Part shown: piece after piece, positions 1-6,090 of the stretch
Layout: each line of letters begins with the position of its first letter
Numbering within the stretch: position 1 is the first letter of the stretch
Assembly: GCA_910588625.1 (NCBI GenBank)
Contig: CAJUQN010000128.1
Span: 1 to 6,206, forward strand
Reading direction: 5' to 3'
DNA length: 6,206 nucleotides
DNA from: an uncultured Oscillospiraceae bacterium
GTDB taxonomy: Bacteria > Bacillota > Clostridia > Oscillospirales > Oscillospiraceae
The notes under the pieces: model-generated
The model's database searches: none
Seen by the model: the letters and a program-made list of their open reading frames with translations, nothing else
Told to the model about the DNA's origin: nothing
Made by a program: the position numbers and the translations under genes

Positions 1-27
1 TGGCTTGTCATTATGAAATCGCTATTT

Positions 28-60
28 TCGGGGAACCGTTGCGGTGCAACGGTTCCCCGA
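28..60 (-). terminator. Perfect 14-bp hairpin downstream of the operon, possible transcript end
   Basis: Bases 28-41 pair perfectly with 47-60, leaving a 5-nt loop in which C42 and G46 could also pair. The stem is GC-rich (GGGGAACCGTTG arm) and lies about 90 nt past the stop codon of the last gene. Its stability and position suggest a transcript end or an mRNA 3' stabiliser. It is not a canonical intrinsic terminator: read on the minus strand the stem is followed by AAAATAGC, and on the plus strand by TGCCAG, so neither direction has a U-tract. A Rho-dependent end, a 3' processing stem or a dispersed palindromic repeat remain possible. Confidence 0.4.
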
Positions 61-149
61 TGCCAGATACCCACCACTGCGTGCAGCTCCAAACCATGAT
101 CATCTGAGGCGCGACGGCGTGATATGGTGCACCGTCCGCACGGGGACTG
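61..149. other. Non-coding stretch between operon end and hairpin
   Basis: No gene is supported here. The minus-strand RNA could form a weak 7-bp stem (bases 113-119 with 130-136, one G-U pair, 10-nt loop) starting 14 nt after the last stop codon. It has no U-tract after it. The only open frame is a 28-codon plus-strand ORF (13-99) without a ribosome binding site, which runs through the hairpin. Confidence 0.5.
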
Positions 150-1733
150 TTATGCCAGACTGAGCCGGAATTCCCTGCCCCCTATCGTATAAGTGACGCA
201 GAGACCCCGGTTTGTGTCTACGTGGATATTCTCCGCCCGGCTGAGCTCCCGCAGGGCGCGATACTGTTCCCGGGCGGTGGGGCTGTAGCCCGCCGGATCG
301 TCAGAAGTGAGCAGTACCCCGCCCAGTAGTGCATTTACCTGGGCCAGCTTCCTCTTCTGCTCCGCAGTGAGTCTCAGGTTTTCTTCCCGGAGGAAAAAGA
401 CGTCCGGGTCGCTGAGCCAGGCCCTGCCGTTAAGCTGGCGGCGGAAGATCGTGTTGCCGATGGCCTGTTTGGTGGACACCCGTTCCCGGTGGAACAGGCG
501 CATATACCACACATCGTCCCAGTCCAGCCCCACGTCGCAGCTCACCCGGCAGTAATCCACCAGGCCGAAGGCCGGCATCACCGGCACGCCGCAGCCCAAT
601 ATCAGCTTGTCCCCGCACCACTCCCGCAGCAGTTCCATGGCCCGGATCATCCGCCCGGCGCGGCTCTCGGTTTTCTTGCCGAAGGGGGCCGCGCCATAGA
701 GGAAATCCAGCTTCACCAGGTCGAACCCCCACTGATCCAGCACCCGGTCAAAGACGCCGCGTAGATAGTCCCGCACTGCTGGCAGGTCGATATCCAGAGC
801 GTAAAAGCCGCTCCAGTTTCCGCCGCATTTCCAGGGCTGGCCGTTTACCTTCAGCAGCCAGTCCGGGTGTTCCCGATACAGGTTGGAATCCGTCTCACAC
901 ACAAAGGGGGCCAGCCACAACCCCGCCAGAAAGCCTGCGTCATGGATTTCCTCCGCCACTGACTTCATGCCGCGGGGGAATTTCTCACCGTTCGGCTCCA
1001 GCCAGTCGCCAACCTGGGGCTCCCAGCCGTCATCTACCTGGAACAGGTCACCGGGGGATAAAAGGGTCTTGCACCCTGCCAGGTCAGAGGAAATGGCCTC
1101 CTGGGTGATGTCCTGATATCGGTTATACCAGCTGGAATAGCCTGCCAGTTTTTTGCCCGTCCGGGGTTTGACCCCCATAGCGGCAAACCAGCCGTCAAAC
1201 ACCTCCGTCTCTGTCCCCTCAGCAACGTACAGGTCAAAGGCGTGGAGCGTCCCACCGGGATGCTCCACCCCGGCGCAGTCCCGCTCAATGGCGAGCAGGC
1301 CCCGGTTTGCGTCGTATCGGAAGATGGTGTATCCGGGCCGCTCATCCAGGGAGGCGATAAGACAGAACCGCTCCCCCCTGCGGAAATAGCACCAGGAAAA
1401 GCCGTGAAATAGGCCCCGCTTGTTGGGGTAGTCTACGAAGTGATAATCTCCATAACGGTCAAAGGCGTATTTGTCCAACAGAGGCTTGGGCACATGGGCC
1501 AGCCCCCGGATCTTGTCCCACTTGCCGCATTCCGGGCAATAGGTCCAGGTCTGATAGCCGTTCAAGAAGGCCCGCTCGTCCTTGCCCATCTCCCAAGGGA
1601 GGATGGCGGTGATTGCCTGGATGGTTCCGGCAGGGGCGTCGCAGCGGATGCGGACGGCGCCGTCCGGCCCGTCCACCACCCCGGTGAGGGCACGTCCGCC
1701 CACCAGGGCGCGCCAGCGCAGCAGCTTATCCAT
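150..1733 (-). CDS. GH36 alpha-galactosidase, compact GalA type
   Basis: Predicted cytoplasmic enzyme of 527 aa that removes terminal alpha-linked galactose with retention of configuration. Seen in the sequence: an N-terminal beta-sandwich-like region (about 1-190) with NGYQTW at 58-63; a (beta/alpha)8 barrel with FQVDDGW (231-237), GLWLAPF (271-277) and EHPDW (288-292); the nucleophile motif KLDFLYG with D343; the loop ILGCG (378-382) leading to CRVSCD with D400 as the expected acid/base; then WLSDPD (439-444), REE (449-451) and TSDD (476-479). From memory, motif order, spacing and length match Thermotoga maritima GalA (552 aa), where the two aspartates are catalytic. No signal peptide is seen. 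The ATG at 1733 is chosen because it overlaps the symporter stop by 8 bases and begins a natural N-terminus. An in-frame ATG at 1817 would overlap by 92 bases. The Shine-Dalgarno is weak (GGGGGTGGCGG), so translation probably depends on coupling to the upstream gene. Activity on galactose is likely, but another alpha-galactoside-like sugar cannot be excluded. Confidence 0.9.
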   Translation of the reverse strand: MDKLLRWRALVGGRALTGVVDGPDGAVRIRCDAPAGTIQAITAILPWEMGKDERAFLNGYQTWTYCPECGKWDKIRGLAHVPKPLLDKYAFDRYGDYHFVDYPNKRGLFHGFSWCYFRRGERFCLIASLDERPGYTIFRYDANRGLLAIERDCAGVEHPGGTLHAFDLYVAEGTETEVFDGWFAAMGVKPRTGKKLAGYSSWYNRYQDITQEAISSDLAGCKTLLSPGDLFQVDDGWEPQVGDWLEPNGEKFPRGMKSVAEEIHDAGFLAGLWLAPFVCETDSNLYREHPDWLLKVNGQPWKCGGNWSGFYALDIDLPAVRDYLRGVFDRVLDQWGFDLVKLDFLYGAAPFGKKTESRAGRMIRAMELLREWCGDKLILGCGVPVMPAFGLVDYCRVSCDVGLDWDDVWYMRLFHRERVSTKQAIGNTIFRRQLNGRAWLSDPDVFFLREENLRLTAEQKRKLAQVNALLGGVLLTSDDPAGYSPTAREQYRALRELSRAENIHVDTNRGLCVTYTIGGREFRLSLA

Positions 1734-3111
1734 TGCCGCCACCCCCGGCCCGGAGCTGGTGGCCGATCTCCTCCACCCGTTGGTCGGTGAGAGTGAACTT
1801 TTTTCGGAACAGCACAAACGCCGCGGCCAGCACGATCATGGGCAGTACCGTCATCATCAGACGCAGACCCAGCAGGGTCTCGGCGCTCTGGACGGCCACC
1901 GGTCCGATTTCGTCGGTGTTGCCCGCCAGGCCGATGAGGTCCAGCCCGATCCCGGTGAGGAATACCGCCACGCCGGAGGCGGCTTTGACCACAAAGGTCT
2001 GCATGGAGAAGATGACGCTCTCCTCCCGCCGGCCGGTTTTCAGTTGGCCGTAGTCCACGCTGTTGGACAGGAACAGGGTGGTGAGCACGGACAGCATCCC
2101 GTTGCAGATGAAGACCACCACCCCAGGGATCATCAGGAGGGGAAGATATCTCGACAACCCTGCCAAGAGGAAAGCGAGCATGACCACATAGGCGCAAAAC
2201 GCGGAGATCAGGCTGACGGCAAAGATCCGGGTATTGGACAGTTTTCTGCGCAGCAGTGGGTAGACCACCATCATACCAAGGATCTGGGCCGCCCCGCCCA
2301 CGGTGGAGAACAGGGTGTAGCTGCCTTTCCAGCCCGCCCCGCCGAAGTCGTATTTGAAGAAGTAAATAATGAAGTTGGAGGTGAGGTACAGTGCGGAATT
2401 GATGAGCACAATGCTGGCCACCACCACCATGGCCTGATCGTTGCGCAGCAGGGCGGCGAACATCTCCTTTACCCCGGCTGTTTCCATCTCGGTCTGGGAG
2501 TTCTCCTTAAAAAAGGCACAGCACAAAATCTCCGCCGCCACGAACAGCACCGACACGATGAGGGCAACCCGGCCAAAGCCTGCCCGCTCGCTGTCGCCTC
2601 CCAGCACCCCCACCAGCGCGACAGTGAACATGGCGATAAGGGCGCTGCCCACCCCTGCGCAGGTGCGGCCCACCACGGACAGGTTTTCCCGGTCCGCCGG
2701 GGTCTTGGTGACAGCGGGGATCATGGACCAGTAGGGAATGTCCATCATGGTATAGGTGACGCCCCAGAGGATATATGCCACGGCGAAATAGGCCATCAGT
2801 CCCGCGCCTTCGGCGTGGGGGGCGTTGAACAGCGCGTAGAGCACCACCGCGTTAAGTATGGTGCCGCTGAGCAGCCAGGGGCGGAACCGGCCCCGGCGGC
2901 TTTTCGTTTTTGCTACCAGTACCCCCATAAAGGGGTCATTGAGGGCGTCGAACACCCGTGCCGCCATCAGAATCAGCCCCACGAAGGTAGCGCTGAGGCC
3001 CAGCACGTCCTGATAGAAGTACATCACATAGGATGCGGACAGGGCATACACCATGTCCTTGCCCACGGCGCCGATGCCGAAGGCGGCCTTTTGCTTCAAG
3101 GTCAGCTCCAT
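1726..3111 (-). CDS. GPH-family (MelB-like) sugar:cation symporter
   Basis: Inner-membrane symporter of 461 aa with about 12 predicted hydrophobic helices, in the glycoside-pentoside-hexuronide family of the MFS superfamily. It should import a galactoside with a cation. Compared from memory with Salmonella MelB, the functional residues fall at the same positions: D19 in GKD (sugar site), D55 and D59 in DALNDP (cation site), D124 in MMDIPYW (sugar site) and R149. K376 in QTFVVKAASG is one off MelB K377. The cytoplasmic loop SRRGRFRPW (71-79) and VDYGQLKTGRREES (352-365) are also family hallmarks. Length is normal. The ATG at 3111 overlaps the GH2 stop by 10 bases and is preceded by a strong AGGAGGAGG. 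Its place between two galactosidase genes indicates that it supplies their substrate. Conserved acidic cation residues favour Na+, H+ or Li+ coupling; which ion is used cannot be read from the sequence. The sugar could also be a beta-galactoside or an aglycone-linked galactoside. Confidence 0.93.
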   Translation of the reverse strand: MELTLKQKAAFGIGAVGKDMVYALSASYVMYFYQDVLGLSATFVGLILMAARVFDALNDPFMGVLVAKTKSRRGRFRPWLLSGTILNAVVLYALFNAPHAEGAGLMAYFAVAYILWGVTYTMMDIPYWSMIPAVTKTPADRENLSVVGRTCAGVGSALIAMFTVALVGVLGGDSERAGFGRVALIVSVLFVAAEILCCAFFKENSQTEMETAGVKEMFAALLRNDQAMVVVASIVLINSALYLTSNFIIYFFKYDFGGAGWKGSYTLFSTVGGAAQILGMMVVYPLLRRKLSNTRIFAVSLISAFCAYVVMLAFLLAGLSRYLPLLMIPGVVVFICNGMLSVLTTLFLSNSVDYGQLKTGRREESVIFSMQTFVVKAASGVAVFLTGIGLDLIGLAGNTDEIGPVAVQSAETLLGLRLMMTVLPMIVLAAAFVLFRKKFTLTDQRVEEIGHQLRAGGGGNG

Positions 3112-5453
3112 TTTTCCTCCTCCTTGGTCTTAATGGTGAAGTTGATCGTCACGTCTTCGGTCTGTTCCGTGTGGACGGCGAGGACGGCGGTCCCCGCAGT
3201 GCCCAGGCTGTGCATATAGGCGCCGCACATACCGCCCTCGGCCGTGACGGTGGCGGGGCCTGCCAGCTCTGCGTTCCCGGACAGGGCGAAGGACACGGGA
3301 AGCTGGGCATAGGGGGCCGGGTTCCCGTTCCCATCCAGAATACGGACCCGGATCGCGGCCATGTCGTAGCTGGCCCCCTCGGTGAGGGAGGTATGGCTGA
3401 CCTTTACCTCCAAATGGAGCTTCGCCGAGGGGCGGCAGGTGACGCTGGCCACGGTTTTGCCATCCTTGATCCCGTCGAAGCGCCAGACGGTGGCTTCGCC
3501 GCCCCAATTGGCTACATACTTGCCGTACAGATCCACGCCGTCCTGGAATTTCATGCCGTACCGGGCCATGCACCAGGCCATTTTCGCTTTATAGGACACT
3601 GGCAGACCGGCCAGCCCATACTTCCCAGCCGCCAGCAGGCACTCCCGCAGGAGCTTGGCCTTCTCCGGCGGAAAACCCTCCTGAGTCTCCAGCAGCTCAC
3701 CGATGGTGTCATCCACCACGAAGGGCGGGTGGGGCAGAGAAGATGTTCGGTTTTGGCACAGACGGGTGACAAAGACCCCGTTTTTATACAGCGCCACCTC
3801 GTCCGCGTTGGAAAACACATACACACGCCCCATCCGCCCCGCCGGGTAATCGCCAATGTCCATGGAGGAGCCTACCGTCAGCACAGGGGCCCCCTCTCCC
3901 TGGCTGGCATAGGCCGCCGCGGCCAGCTTTGGGTTCCGAAAGGCGTCCATCACCCCGTGATAGCAGATCCGATCGCCGGAGCCAAAGTCCTTGTGGGTAG
4001 GATAGTCGAACATACACCAGCCAAAGCACCCTGCGTGTTCCTTCCACGCCGCATCCTGCACCCGGAGGTGGCGCAGGGCCTGCTCCTGCCGCCGTGCCCA
4101 GGTGTCGAAGGGCTTGGTGGGGAACATATGGCCGTTGCACTCCGAGATGAGGAGGGCCTTGCCCATATCCGATGTAACCTCTTTTTTTGGCTTGGCCCCG
4201 GGGGTCCTGCCGTTATGCGAGAAATCGTTGTAGGCGTATACATCTTCCAGCAGACTGCTTTTTTCCAGGTAGCGCACGCCTGAGGTTTGACGGCTGGAAT
4301 CCAGCTCATGGGTGATGGCGTTGGTGCGGGCGTAGAATTCGTCATCGTCCAGGCTCTCGTTGATACGCACACCCCACAGTATGATGGATGGGTGGTTCCT
4401 GTATTGTAAAACCATTTCCCGGACGTTCTGGCAGGCCTGATCTTTCCATGCCCCGTTTCCGATGTGCTGCCAGCCGGGGATCTCGGTGAACACCAGAAGC
4501 CCCAGCCGGTCACATTCGTCGATAAAATACTGGCTCTGGGGATAGTGGCTGGTGCGCACGGCATTGCAGCCAAGCTCCTCCTTCAAAATGCGGGCATCCT
4601 CCCGCTGAAGGGCTTCCGGGGCGGCATAGCCGATGTAGGGGTAGCTCTGATGGCGGTTCAGGCCGCGGAGGAAGGTTTTTTTGCCGTTGAGGTAGAAGCC
4701 GTCCGCTTTGAACTGCGCGGTGCGGAAGCCGAAAGCGGCCTCCTGCCGATCCAGCTCCATTCCGTCCGGGGCCAGGAGGCGGGCCTCACAGCGGTAAAGA
4801 TCGGGCCGCGCCGTGTCCCAGGGCTTGGCGTCCGGAACATTGGCCTTTCCTGCCGCGCCAGCCCACACGGTTTTCCCCGCGCTGTCCAAAATGGAAACCT
4901 CCAGCTTTGCCCCATCGGGTGCGCCGTCGGTGGCCACCTTGACGTTTGCCGTGGTCAACGTGGGTGTGGTAACATAAATGTCAGTGATGTATCCGTTTTC
5001 CCGCACATCCAGCCATGCCTCCCGGTACAGCCCGCCATAGGTGAGGTAGTCTACCACAAAACCAAAAGGCGGGATGGATGGGTTTTCGCTGGTATCCAGC
5101 TTCACAGCCAGCAGGTTGGACCGGCCCGGCTCCACCAGCTTTGTCACTTCTACCCGGAAGGCGGTGTAGCCACAGCGGTGAGTGGCCGCTTCCACGCCGT
5201 TGACGTACACCGTAGCAATGTGGGCCGCGCCGTCCAGTTGAAGGAACAGCCGCTTGCCCGCCAGTCCGGCGGGGACGTCCAGCGTCCGGCGGTAACCGCA
5301 CAACATCTGATAGTTCTCCGGATCGATGCAGTGCAGGGGCAGCTCCTTACAGGTGTGGGGCAGGCGGACAGCTCGGGCTTCGCCGCCCCCGGTCGGAAAT
5401 TCGTCGCTCCACTGGGGCGTAAACTCCCAGCCGTCGCACAAACTATACCTCAT
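3102..5453 (-). CDS. GH2 glycoside hydrolase, probable beta-galactosidase
   Basis: Retaining cytoplasmic exo-glycosidase of 783 aa without a signal peptide. Domains in order: sugar-binding jelly-roll (about 1-155, with DYLTYGGLYREAWLDV at 135-150), Ig-like sandwich (about 156-247), TIM barrel (about 248-515), then C-terminal beta domains. Barrel motifs are FLRGLNRHQ (261-269), NAVRTSHYP (297-305), the acid/base motif WGVRINES with E366, the nucleophile motif LLISECNGHM with E438, and GSGDRICYHGVMDAFRNPK (491-509). Residues about 523-565 (VYVFSNADEVALYKNGV) look like a DUF4982-type domain. A helix-rich segment (about 580-645) follows, then an Ig-like C-terminal domain (about 655-775). The E. 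coli glucuronidase NxK motif is replaced by GDRI (493-496), so a glucuronidase is unlikely; beta-galactosidase is preferred, with other GH2 specificities possible. The start at 5453 has AGGAGG 7 nt upstream and overlaps the regulator stop by 11 bases. Confidence 0.9.
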   Translation of the reverse strand: MRYSLCDGWEFTPQWSDEFPTGGGEARAVRLPHTCKELPLHCIDPENYQMLCGYRRTLDVPAGLAGKRLFLQLDGAAHIATVYVNGVEAATHRCGYTAFRVEVTKLVEPGRSNLLAVKLDTSENPSIPPFGFVVDYLTYGGLYREAWLDVRENGYITDIYVTTPTLTTANVKVATDGAPDGAKLEVSILDSAGKTVWAGAAGKANVPDAKPWDTARPDLYRCEARLLAPDGMELDRQEAAFGFRTAQFKADGFYLNGKKTFLRGLNRHQSYPYIGYAAPEALQREDARILKEELGCNAVRTSHYPQSQYFIDECDRLGLLVFTEIPGWQHIGNGAWKDQACQNVREMVLQYRNHPSIILWGVRINESLDDDEFYARTNAITHELDSSRQTSGVRYLEKSSLLEDVYAYNDFSHNGRTPGAKPKKEVTSDMGKALLISECNGHMFPTKPFDTWARRQEQALRHLRVQDAAWKEHAGCFGWCMFDYPTHKDFGSGDRICYHGVMDAFRNPKLAAAAYASQGEGAPVLTVGSSMDIGDYPAGRMGRVYVFSNADEVALYKNGVFVTRLCQNRTSSLPHPPFVVDDTIGELLETQEGFPPEKAKLLRECLLAAGKYGLAGLPVSYKAKMAWCMARYGMKFQDGVDLYGKYVANWGGEATVWRFDGIKDGKTVASVTCRPSAKLHLEVKVSHTSLTEGASYDMAAIRVRILDGNGNPAPYAQLPVSFALSGNAELAGPATVTAEGGMCGAYMHSLGTAGTAVLAVHTEQTEDVTINFTIKTKEEEKWS
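3116..3124 (-). promoter_or_regulatory. Ribosome binding site of the symporter gene
   Basis: Minus-strand AGGAGGAGG lies 4-7 nt before the ATG at 3111, inside the 3' end of the GH2 coding sequence. The doubled Shine-Dalgarno suggests efficient re-initiation after the GH2 stop codon at 3102-3104, and it fixes the start choice. Confidence 0.85.
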
Positions 5454-6003
5454 CGTTTCTCCTCCTGATCCCGTTCATAATGATGTCCATCATAGCGGCC
5501 AGGGTGTCCGCGTAGCTGGCTCCGTTTTCGCCGTTTACAAGAAAGCCTTCGATGGACGCGGTGACCATCTGCCGCAGTACCGGGATAGACACTTGGCGGA
5601 TGCAGCCCTTCCCCACCCCTTCCTCCAGCAGGGCGATGGTTGGCTCCCAGTTGGTTTCCAGGTGCTCCCGCACCCGGCGGGCCACGGCGGGGTATTTTTC
5701 GTCCAGCTCCCCCAAAAGCCGAAGGTCCAAGGCTTGGTACTGCTCCGGCAGAGCGATCATCACCGACCTGATCCGCTTCTCAATGGGGCCGGAGGTCGCG
5801 ATCAGCGACCGCTTTTCCTGATGGATGCGGTCGAACAGATCGTCTACCATGTCCAGCAGAAGCGCCTCTTTGGATGGGTAAAGCGTGTAAATGGTTTTTT
5901 TGCTGATGTGCAAAGCATCGGCCACCTCCTGCAAGGTAAACCACAGGCCCTTCGCCTGAAACAGTGCGGCGGCCGCGCCGATCATGCGCTCGCGCAGTTC
6001 CAT
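5443..6003 (-). CDS. TetR/AcrR-family transcriptional regulator
   Basis: One-component DNA-binding regulator of 186 aa, a normal length for the family. The N-terminal helix-turn-helix is clear: RMIGAAAALFQAKG (6-19), then FTLQEVADALHISKKTIYTLYPSKEALL (22-49), with the recognition helix near 34-41. The rest (about 50-186) is a helical ligand-binding and dimerisation region too divergent to name the ligand. The start is set at the ATG at 6003, which has AGGAGG 8 nt upstream. An in-frame ATG at 6144 would add 47 residues unlike any TetR N-terminus, and its reading frame runs across the promoter. The stop overlaps the GH2 start by 11 bases, so the regulator is the first gene of its own target operon and probably autoregulates. 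The paired inverted repeats upstream are candidate operators. It most likely acts as a repressor released by an imported galactoside or its product. TetR control of a sugar operon is less common than LacI, GntR or AraC control, but E. coli UidR is a precedent. Confidence 0.9.
   Translation of the reverse strand: MELRERMIGAAAALFQAKGLWFTLQEVADALHISKKTIYTLYPSKEALLLDMVDDLFDRIHQEKRSLIATSGPIEKRIRSVMIALPEQYQALDLRLLGELDEKYPAVARRVREHLETNWEPTIALLEEGVGKGCIRQVSIPVLRQMVTASIEGFLVNGENGASYADTLAAMMDIIMNGIRRRNDEV
5461..5466 (-). promoter_or_regulatory. Ribosome binding site of the GH2 gene
   Basis: Minus-strand AGGAGG lies 7 nt before the ATG at 5453, within the last codons of the regulator gene. It supports the chosen start and efficient translation despite the overlap. 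Confidence 0.85.
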
Positions 6004-6011
6004 AGCGAATC

Positions 6012-6017
6012 CCTCCT
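6012..6017 (-). promoter_or_regulatory. Ribosome binding site deciding the TetR-like regulator start
   Basis: Minus-strand AGGAGG, within GGGAGGAGGG, lies 8 nt before the ATG at 6003. The alternative ATG at 6144 has AAGGAG only about 1 nt away, too close for efficient initiation. This site therefore settles the 186-residue form. Confidence 0.88.
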
Positions 6018-6023
6018 CCCTTC

Positions 6024-6051
6024 GGAAACCAGACTGTTTATATCGGTTTCC
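6024..6051. promoter_or_regulatory. 28-bp inverted repeat, candidate operator (proximal copy)
   Basis: Perfect 7-bp arms GGAAACC (6024-6030) and GGTTTCC (6045-6051) are separated by 14 bp, with arm centres 21 bp apart, about two helical turns. The element lies directly downstream of the -10 box, over the expected transcription start. The 6045-6051 arm falls at or before the expected start, so a mature RNA hairpin is unlikely and a protein-binding DNA site is favoured. A related copy lies at 6063-6090. The position suits repression by the adjacent TetR-like regulator, which is the inferred ligand of the site. Confidence 0.65.
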
Positions 6052-6081
6052 ATTGTAGCACAGGAAACTAATATGATTCAA
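6052..6081 (-). promoter_or_regulatory. Sigma-70/SigA-type promoter of the operon
   Basis: Read on the minus strand: a -35 box TTGAAT (6076-6081), an 18-bp spacer, and a -10 box TACAAT (6052-6057) preceded by an extended TGC. Transcription should start near 6045, giving a leader of about 40 nt before the regulator ATG. No other convincing promoter was found inside the operon, consistent with one transcript for all four genes. Confidence 0.75.
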
Positions 6082-6090
6082 GCGGTTTCG
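6063..6090. promoter_or_regulatory. 28-bp inverted repeat, candidate operator (distal copy)
   Basis: Imperfect copy of the 6024-6051 element, matching it at 19 of 28 positions in the same orientation. Arms are GAAAC (6064-6068) and GTTTC (6085-6089), 16 bp apart, exactly the arm spacing of the proximal copy. It covers the -35 box, so protein bound here should block RNA polymerase. The weaker symmetry suggests a lower-affinity site. Confidence 0.55.

Noticed and set aside
13..99. 28-codon plus-strand ORF at the left edge
   Set aside because: There is no ribosome binding site and it runs through the perfect hairpin; the open frame is probably chance.
1582..3219. 545-codon open frame on the plus strand
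   Set aside because: It lies antisense to the symporter and GH36 genes, whose family motifs are unambiguous. Its histidine- and glutamine-rich translation is typical of a GC-rich antisense shadow, and no ribosome binding site precedes it.
3033..4283. 416-codon open frame on the plus strand
   Set aside because: It is antisense to the conserved GH2 gene, has low-complexity composition and no recognisable domain; a shadow of GC-rich codon use.
3102..5453. GH2 enzyme as a beta-glucuronidase, given the uid-like gene order
   Set aside because: The NxK carboxylate-binding motif of glucuronidases is absent; the aligned stretch reads GDRI (residues 493-496).
4464..5468. 334-codon open frame on the plus strand
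   Set aside because: It is antisense to the N-terminal domains of the GH2 enzyme, with no family motif or initiation signal.
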